From CAVUMR01 sp963742715 (GTDB lineage: Bacteria > Actinomycetota > Actinomycetes > Mycobacteriales > Micromonosporaceae), in NCBI GenBank assembly GCA_963742715.1, contig CAVUMR010000002.1, forward strand, positions 682,001 to 746,000: a DNA stretch of 64,000 nucleotides. Reading direction: 5' to 3'. The notes under the pieces are model-generated. The model worked only from the letters and a program-made list of their open reading frames with translations, was not told where the DNA came from and did not search any database. Shown piece after piece: positions 58,822 through 64,000 of the stretch. The first letter of the stretch is position 1. Every line of letters begins with the position of its first letter. The position numbers and the translations under genes were made by a program.

Positions 58822-60372
58822 TCACCGGTCGGTCAGCGCGCTCCGGTCGATCGGAGCGGCGGTCAGCTCCCCGTTGACCCGGCGCGGAACGCCCAGTGGG
58901 TTGGCGTCGCGCAGCACCTCGGGCAGTAGCTCATCCGGTACGTCCTGGTAGGCCACCGGTCGCAACCACCGCCGGATGGCGGTCACCCCGACCGAGGTGT
59001 GCAGTGGCGCGGTGGTGGCCGGCCACGGCCCGCCGTGGTGCATCGCCCAGGTGACCGCGACCCCGGTCGGCCAGCCGTTCCAGATCACCCGGCCGGCCTT
59101 CGCGGTGGCGAGCTCGAGTACCGACCGGCACAGCTCGGCCTCGGACCGCGGGTCCGCGTGCAGGCTCGCGGTGAGGCTGCCCGGCAGTCGCTCCAGCGCG
59201 GCCAGTAGCTCCTCGGTCGAGGTGTACTCCACCAGCACGGCTCCTGGGCCGAAGCACTCCTCCAGCAACGGGCCGGCGTCACCGGTCAACGCGGTCGCGG
59301 AGACCGCGAGCAGGGCCGGTCGTACCCCGGCCGGATCGTCCACCGGCGGGATCACCGCGCGCACGCCGCTGGCACCGGCCAGTTTGGCGATGGCACGGGA
59401 GTACCCCTGCTGGATTCGATCGCCCAACAGCGGACCGATCGGTGCCGCGGCGACCGCGGCGGTGAGCGCGTCGGTCAGCCCGTGCCCGGCCGGCACGAAC
59501 AGCAGCCCGGGTTTGGTGCAGAACTGGCCGGAACCGAGCAGGTACGACCCGACGAACCCGGCGACCAGGTCGTCCCGCCGGTCGGCCAGCGCGCCGGGGG
59601 TCACCACCACCGGGTTGAGCGAGCCCAGCTCCCCGTAGAACGGGATCGGATCCGGCCGGCTGGCGCACAGGTCGGCCAGTGCCCGGCCGCCGGTCAACGA
59701 GCCGGTGAACCCGACCGCGCTGATGGCCGGGTGGGTGACCAGGTCCCGGCCGACCGCCTCACCGTGCACCACCGCGAACGTACCGTCCGGCGCGCCGGCC
59801 GCGGCCAGCGCGCGGTCCACGATCTGTCCACACAGGACGGAGGTACCGGGATGCCCGGGGTGTGCCTTGACCACCACCGGGCAGCCGGCCGCGAGCGCGC
59901 TCGCGGTGTCGCCGCCGGCGACCGAGAAGGCGAGCGGGAAGTTGCTGGCCGCGAACACCGCGACCGGGCCGAGCGGTACCAGCATCCGGCGCAGGTCCGG
60001 GCGTGGCGCGGGCTGTGCGGCCTGATCGGGCAGGTCGATGATCGCCTCGGTGTACGAGCCCTCCAGCACCGCGTCGGCGAACATCTCCAGTTGCGCGCGG
60101 GTGCGGGTGAGCTCGCCGGTCAGCCGGGCCTTGCCCAGCCCGGTTTCCGCGTCGGCGAGCCGGACGATCTGCTTCCGCTCGCCTTCCAGCGCCGTCGCGA
60201 CCGCCTGGAGCAGGTCGGCCCGCTCGTCCGCCGGCGTGGCCCGGAGCGGACCGGCGGCCGCGGCGGCGGCCTGGCACGCCTCGTCCAGCCGGTCCGGCGG
60301 GGTGTGCGGCACGGGGTCACCGACCGGCTGCCGGCTGCGCGGATCGATCCCCTGGTCGACAGCTGTGGTCAC
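58822..60372 (-). CDS. Aldehyde dehydrogenase, 2,5-dioxovalerate (alpha-ketoglutaric semialdehyde) type
   Basis: 516 residues. The N-terminus and PLGPVAVFAASNFPLAFSVAGGDTASALAAGCPVVVKAHPGHPGTS identify the subgroup used for 2,5-dioxopentanoate to 2-oxoglutarate. The catalytic residues are Asn144, Glu248 (FYGELGSLNP) and Cys285 (GSGQFCTKPG). The enzyme appears complete. In other bacteria it works in sugar-acid or hydroxyproline breakdown. No other genes of that route are next to it; it is divergent from the hydrolase. Confidence 0.88.
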   Translation of the reverse strand: MTTAVDQGIDPRSRQPVGDPVPHTPPDRLDEACQAAAAAAGPLRATPADERADLLQAVATALEGERKQIVRLADAETGLGKARLTGELTRTRAQLEMFADAVLEGSYTEAIIDLPDQAAQPAPRPDLRRMLVPLGPVAVFAASNFPLAFSVAGGDTASALAAGCPVVVKAHPGHPGTSVLCGQIVDRALAAAGAPDGTFAVVHGEAVGRDLVTHPAISAVGFTGSLTGGRALADLCASRPDPIPFYGELGSLNPVVVTPGALADRRDDLVAGFVGSYLLGSGQFCTKPGLLFVPAGHGLTDALTAAVAAAPIGPLLGDRIQQGYSRAIAKLAGASGVRAVIPPVDDPAGVRPALLAVSATALTGDAGPLLEECFGPGAVLVEYTSTEELLAALERLPGSLTASLHADPRSEAELCRSVLELATAKAGRVIWNGWPTGVAVTWAMHHGGPWPATTAPLHTSVGVTAIRRWLRPVAYQDVPDELLPEVLRDANPLGVPRRVNGELTAAPIDRSALTDR

Positions 60373-60481
60373 TGCGCCCTCCCGGCCCCTGCGGAAACCC
60401 GGTCCCGCGATCTTCCCGCACGCTACCGACCGGCGGATTTAATCGCAGCGGCGGAGGTCGGCAGGGGGTTACGGTCCCGAC

Positions 60482-61279
60482 GTGACAGCTGACTTACGCA
60501 TGATCAACGGCCTTGCGGTACGGGTGGAGGGCGCCGGTCCACCGGTGCTGCTGCTGCACGCCGGGGTGGCCGACCACCGGTCCTGGGACGCGGTCGCCGC
60601 CGCCATGTCCCCGACGTACACCGTGATCCGTCCCGATTTTCGGGGTTTCGGCGCCTCGCCCGCGCCGACGGCCGCGTTCCGGCATCTGGACGACCTGGTG
60701 GCGGTGCTGGACGAGCTGGGCGTCGACGCCGCCGCGGTGGCCGGCAACTCGTTCGGCGGCGGGATGGCGCTCGAACTCGCCGGGGCACGGCCGGGACGGG
60801 TCAGCCGGCTCGCCATGCTCGCCGCGCCACTGTTCGGCCAGGGCTGGTCGGACCCGATGCGGGAGTACCTCGCGGCCGAGGAGAAGGCGCTCGCCGCGGA
60901 CGATCTGGACACCGCGGTGCAGCTGAACCTGGACATGTGGGTGCGCGGGCCGGTGCGGGACTGGTCGCCGGAGCTGCGGCGACTCGCCGATCAGGTCGCC
61001 GGGCCGATGCGGATCGCGGTGGCGAACCAGACCGCGGCCGAGGAGCACGAGCTGGAAGACGAGCACGAGCCGATCCCGGGCCGGCTGGCCGAGGTGTCGG
61101 TGCCGACGCTGGTCGGCGTGGGGGATCAGGACCTGCCCGACTTCGTGGCGTTCGCGGAGCGGATGGTCGCGGAGATGCCCGACGCCGAGCTGGTGCGGTT
61201 CCCGGGTGCCGGTCACCTGATCCCGGTCGAGCAGCCCGAGCAGGTCGCCGACCAGCTGATCCGGTTCTTCGGCTCCTGA
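60482..61279 (+). CDS. Alpha/beta hydrolase
   Basis: 265 residues. Oxyanion motif LLHAGVADHRSW, nucleophile elbow GNSFGG with Ser90, the acid in VGDQDLPDF and His in GAGHLIPVEQPEQ form a complete catalytic triad. RPDFRGFGAS is characteristic. Substrate unknown. The gene is divergent from the dehydrogenase with 109 bp between the starts. Confidence 0.9.
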   Translation: MTADLRMINGLAVRVEGAGPPVLLLHAGVADHRSWDAVAAAMSPTYTVIRPDFRGFGASPAPTAAFRHLDDLVAVLDELGVDAAAVAGNSFGGGMALELAGARPGRVSRLAMLAAPLFGQGWSDPMREYLAAEEKALAADDLDTAVQLNLDMWVRGPVRDWSPELRRLADQVAGPMRIAVANQTAAEEHELEDEHEPIPGRLAEVSVPTLVGVGDQDLPDFVAFAERMVAEMPDAELVRFPGAGHLIPVEQPEQVADQLIRFFGS

Positions 61280-61607
61280 CCCGTTCCTCGGGTCCTCACC
61301 TGGGGCGTGGCCGGCCGGCGCGGGCGCCGGCCGGCCACTGGGGGTGGGAGGACAGAGTCGAGGGTTACGGCCGCTGCCTGGTTCTACGCGGCCCACCTGG
61401 TCAAGGGTTCATCTACCGGTGCCGACGCCGGGTCGAAATCGGCCAGGCGGTAGGCACTGGTCGGTAAGCGGCACACACGACGCGCCGGCGGCCGGATGGC
61501 GCGCGCTTTGCCCGATCGGTCCGGTAGCGGGCGCCCGGCTGGACCCGCCGCCCAGGCCTTGCCGCAGCCTCGCCCGACACCTGAGAGCCAGGCCCTAGGG
61601 TCGGTTG
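61280..61607 (+). other. Intergenic stretch with a terminator
   Basis: Holds a hairpin at 61308-61337. The rest, although open in short frames, has no convincing gene, start site or repeat. Confidence 0.5.
61308..61337 (+). terminator. Hairpin after the alpha/beta hydrolase
   Basis: A 13-bp stem, TGGCCGGCCGGCG with CGCCGGCCGGCCA, has a CGGG loop. Confidence 0.8.
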
Positions 61608-62351
61608 ATGCGGATCACGGTGCTCGGTGGCAGCGGCGCCTTTCCCACGGCCGACCAGGGATGCAGCGGCTACCTGGTCGAACGGGACGGCTTCCGGCTG
61701 CTGATCGATCCGGGCTACGCGACGCTGCCCCGGTTGCTGGCGTACCTACCGGCCGCACAGGTCGACGCGGTGCTGGTCAGCCACGGCCACCCGGATCACT
61801 GCGCCGACCTGAACCCGCTGCTCCGGGCCCGGGACCTGCCGGACGAACCAGCGCCAGCGCTGCCGGTGTACACATTGCCGGGCGCGCTCGATCCGGTACT
61901 CGCACTGGATCGGCCGGGGATGCTGGACCGCGCGTACGAGTTGCGCGAGTTCGACCCGGGTGATCGCTTCGAGGTGGGGCCGTTCGAGGTGCACAGCCGG
62001 CCGCTGCCGCACTACGTACCCGATGCGGGTTTTCGCATTTCGGCCGGCGGGCGGGTGCTGATGTACCCCGGCGACAGTGGTCCGAGCCCGGACCTGGTCG
62101 AGCTGGCCCGCGACGCGGATGTGGTGCTGGCCGAGGCGACCTATCTCGACGCGGTGCCGGATTCCGCCGCCCCGTTCATGACCAGCGCCGCGCAGGCCGG
62201 TCGGTACGCCGCGGAAGCCGGCGCCGGTCGCCTGGTACTCACGCACCTGTGGCCCGGTACCGATCCCGGCGACGCCATCGATGCGGCGGCGGCCGGCTTC
62301 GCCGGACCGATCGACGTAGCGCGACCGGACCTACAGGTGGAGTTGGGATAG
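61608..62351 (+). CDS. MBL-fold metallo-hydrolase
   Basis: 247 residues from the ATG at 61608 (a TTG at 61605 is also possible). Metal motif SHGHPDHCADL with His59, His61, Asp63 and His64, then PHYVPDAGF, YPGDSGPSPDL and THLWPG, which supply the remaining ligands. It is close to the ribonuclease Z-like or Elac-type actinobacterial MBL proteins. Substrate unknown; possibly nucleic acid or a small ester. Confidence 0.88.
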   Translation: MRITVLGGSGAFPTADQGCSGYLVERDGFRLLIDPGYATLPRLLAYLPAAQVDAVLVSHGHPDHCADLNPLLRARDLPDEPAPALPVYTLPGALDPVLALDRPGMLDRAYELREFDPGDRFEVGPFEVHSRPLPHYVPDAGFRISAGGRVLMYPGDSGPSPDLVELARDADVVLAEATYLDAVPDSAAPFMTSAAQAGRYAAEAGAGRLVLTHLWPGTDPGDAIDAAAAGFAGPIDVARPDLQVELG

Positions 62352-62384
62352 AGGGAGAGGCGGAGGGGCAGCCACCGGCCTGGG

Positions 62385-62927
62385 CTAGGGCCGCATCATC
62401 GAGATGTACAGCGGTGAATCCGGGAATGACGGTTTGACATGCCCGACTTCCCGCCACCCCCACGATCTATAGGCGGCGTGTGCCGGAGCATTGTCGGGCT
62501 CGACAAGCAGCGTGGCTCGCGACTCAGGTCGGTCGGCGAGGAGCTCGTCGTGCAGCGCATGAGCATATCCACGGCGTCGCCAAGTTGGGCGCACCATGAT
62601 CTCGCAGATGGCGAAGGTGCGGCGGCCGTCCTCGACCAGTTGATCGGCTGGTAGATCACCGCGGTATCCGCGCCACCACCGCGCTCCTTCGGGGAGCCGG
62701 TAGCCGAGGGCGTAACCAATCAACTCGCCGTCAACCCGGCCCACAACTAGCGAAAACCCAGCCCGGCTAGCGTACGCCGTGAGTCGCTCCCAGAACTGGT
62801 CGACGTCGAAGAACACCGGATTGTCCGCGATCTCGTGGGCGTAGACCTCGGTGTACACGGCGAGCAGGTCGGCGCGCAGCCCATGCATACCGGTGGCATC
62901 GTGCCGCTCGATGTCCAGATCGGTCAT
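62385..62927 (-). CDS. GNAT-family N-acetyltransferase
   Basis: 180 residues from the ATG at 62927. FAICEIMVRPTWRRRGYAHALHDELLADRPESRATLLVEPDNAPAHAAYRSWGWREVGHV contains the acetyl-CoA loop (RxxGxA: RRRGYA) and the usual C-terminal strand. The substrate is unknown. It overlaps the TPR gene by four bases (ATGA), so the two are cotranscribed and probably act together. Confidence 0.9.
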   Translation of the reverse strand: MTDLDIERHDATGMHGLRADLLAVYTEVYAHEIADNPVFFDVDQFWERLTAYASRAGFSLVVGRVDGELIGYALGYRLPEGARWWRGYRGDLPADQLVEDGRRTFAICEIMVRPTWRRRGYAHALHDELLADRPESRATLLVEPDNAPAHAAYRSWGWREVGHVKPSFPDSPLYISMMRP

Positions 62928-64000
62928 CGGCTCGGCCGGCTCATGCTGGCGTACCGGTCGAGTACCGCAGTCGTGCACGCGGTGTTGACCTCGCGCAGGC
63001 CACCTACGAGCTGATGCAGCTCGCTGGAGATCCGCCAGCTCGCTACCTCGCCGGAGAGATCGTCCAGAGCGGCGTCGAGTGTTTCCGCTGCCCCGTCGAC
63101 CTCGCCCGCGCGGTGCCGGGCCTGTGCCAGGCGTACCCGGTAGAGCGCCCGATTGCGGGCGTACCGATCGCTGCATCCGGTGACCGCGCGTTCAAGGGCC
63201 CGCTCGGCGCGGCGCGCCTGACCGAGCGTGAGGGCGCAGGTGCCCTCGATCCCGTCGAGTTCGGTGGCGTTGGCGAACGCGTACCAAGCCGGCGGCGGTG
63301 TGTCCGCGTCCGCGTCGAACGCATTCCGCGCGGCGGTGATTGCCGTGTCGGCGGCTCGTGCGTCACCCAGGTGGGCGTAGGACACCGACCGCCGTAGCTG
63401 CGGAATGACCGGCATCCGGCTCGCGGCCTCGGCTGGTAGCGCCGCTTCGGCTGCGGCGGCGAACCGCAACCCCTCCCGGGGACGACCGAGTCGGTTGGAC
63501 TGCGCAGCAAGGTTCATCAGCGCGTTGGACTCGATGTCCTGATCGCCGCCTTGACGGGCAAGGGTGACGGCCTCGGTGTAGTGGGCGCGGGCCACGTCGT
63601 GGTGGCCCGCGTCGGAGGCGAGCCAGCCGGCGCAGAGTTGCGCGCGTCCGGTCGTCCACAGCAGACGCGCGCCGATCTCTGGTGCATAGGTTCCGTGCTC
63701 GAGCATCGCGTATCCGTCGGCGGCGCGAGCGGCGGCGAGCTCCCACAACTCGTCGCCGCCGTGCGCATAGTCCAACGCATACAGCCGGGCGGTCGCGGTC
63801 GCGAGGCGGTCGACGTCCGCCGCGCCGATACGGCCGATCATGCTTGTATCCGCGGAGATGCTCGCAAGGCCGGCAACCGTACCGGCGGCGAGCGACCACC
63901 GAACGAGGGTGCGCCGTCGCATGGGGTCATACGGTACGTCAGCCGGAACGGTCCCTGCGAGATCCGCGGGCGGCGTCGCAAGCATGCAGGCGAGCTCGTC
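62924..64000 (-). CDS. TPR-containing regulator, 5' end beyond the window
   Basis: The frame is open to the window edge (first visible residues DELACMLATPP), so the N-terminus is missing; an Xre-type HTH is expected there in such Streptomyces-like regulators. The visible 358 residues contain a short hydrophobic stretch (LVRWSLAAGTVAGLASIS) and TPR helices such as LLWTTGRAQLCAGWLASDAGHHDVARAHYTEAVTLA and ALMNLAAQSNRLGRPREGLRFAAAAEAAL. It is coupled to the GNAT gene. The function is uncertain. Confidence 0.75.
   Translation of the reverse strand, partial: DELACMLATPPADLAGTVPADVPYDPMRRRTLVRWSLAAGTVAGLASISADTSMIGRIGAADVDRLATATARLYALDYAHGGDELWELAAARAADGYAMLEHGTYAPEIGARLLWTTGRAQLCAGWLASDAGHHDVARAHYTEAVTLARQGGDQDIESNALMNLAAQSNRLGRPREGLRFAAAAEAALPAEAASRMPVIPQLRRSVSYAHLGDARAADTAITAARNAFDADADTPPPAWYAFANATELDGIEGTCALTLGQARRAERALERAVTGCSDRYARNRALYRVRLAQARHRAGEVDGAAETLDAALDDLSGEVASWRISSELHQLVGGLREVNTACTTAVLDRYASMSRPSR

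Overview
The window is high-GC DNA with frequent GTG/TTG starts, long antisense shadow frames, BTAD/AfsR-type regulators, Tat-exported proteins and an integrative element of the pSAM2/AICE kind. This fits a filamentous or multicellular actinomycete. The mix (EfeOB, DUF2637/FtsK element genes, WYL and SARP regulators) would suit the Micromonosporaceae or a relative, but I cannot fix the genus.

Layout. (1) 1-4150: a two-gene system that looks like a bacterial amyloid-signalling pair. A small putative membrane-active effector (96-521) ends in a RHIM-like motif. The NB-ARC/TPR receptor behind it (518-3928) begins with an almost identical motif. The receptor's sensor is 16 nearly identical 126-bp TPR units. 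A tRNA 3'-end-like, att-like remnant lies just downstream. (2) 4.2-10.3 kb: peptidase E-like, VOC, a sugar-kinase/2-hydroxyacid-dehydrogenase frame, an FGGY kinase, a truncated haemoglobin and an SDR. (3) 10.4-14.6 kb, minus strand: a secreted phosphoesterase and an EfeO/EfeB iron pair. (4) 14.8-15.2 kb: a Phd/YefM antitoxin whose VapC partner is reduced to its two ends. (5) 15267-28324: tRNA-Met(CAT) holding a 13.0-kb integrative element bounded by 43-bp direct repeats of the tRNA 3' half. It carries an integrase with a GntR-like C-terminus, decayed genes, an HTH/Nudix-like regulator with a cupin, a GntR repressor, an Xis-like protein, small element genes, a DUF2637 membrane protein, a replication-relaxation protein, an FtsK/TraB-like ATPase and a pentapeptide-repeat membrane protein. 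A strongly structured, gene-free right end follows. (6) 28.4-35.4 kb: Nudix hydrolase, SARP/NB-ARC regulator, small secreted protein, FMN-binding, DinB and DUF1905 proteins and a WYL regulator. (7) 35.6-42.3 kb: two tandem 1047-residue secreted beta-propeller/Ig proteins. (8) 42.7-50.9 kb: membrane NTPase-like protein with Sel1 repeats, two lipoproteins sharing a Cys-rich domain around an ECF sigma factor, Ser/Thr kinase, phosphotransferase and TetR regulator. (9) 51-64 kb: LigD-type polymerase, exported protein, DUF6529-like/Rieske pair, LuxR and SARP regulators, a 39-residue peptide, an aldehyde dehydrogenase, alpha/beta hydrolase, MBL hydrolase, GNAT acetyltransferase and a TPR regulator cut by the window edge.

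The most interesting items are the RHIM-like effector/NLR pair with its homogenised TPR array, the delimited integrative element with its end repeats and folded right end, and the lipoprotein/ECF/kinase region with a shared domain I do not recognise. All function calls rest on reading the sequence; no searches were run.
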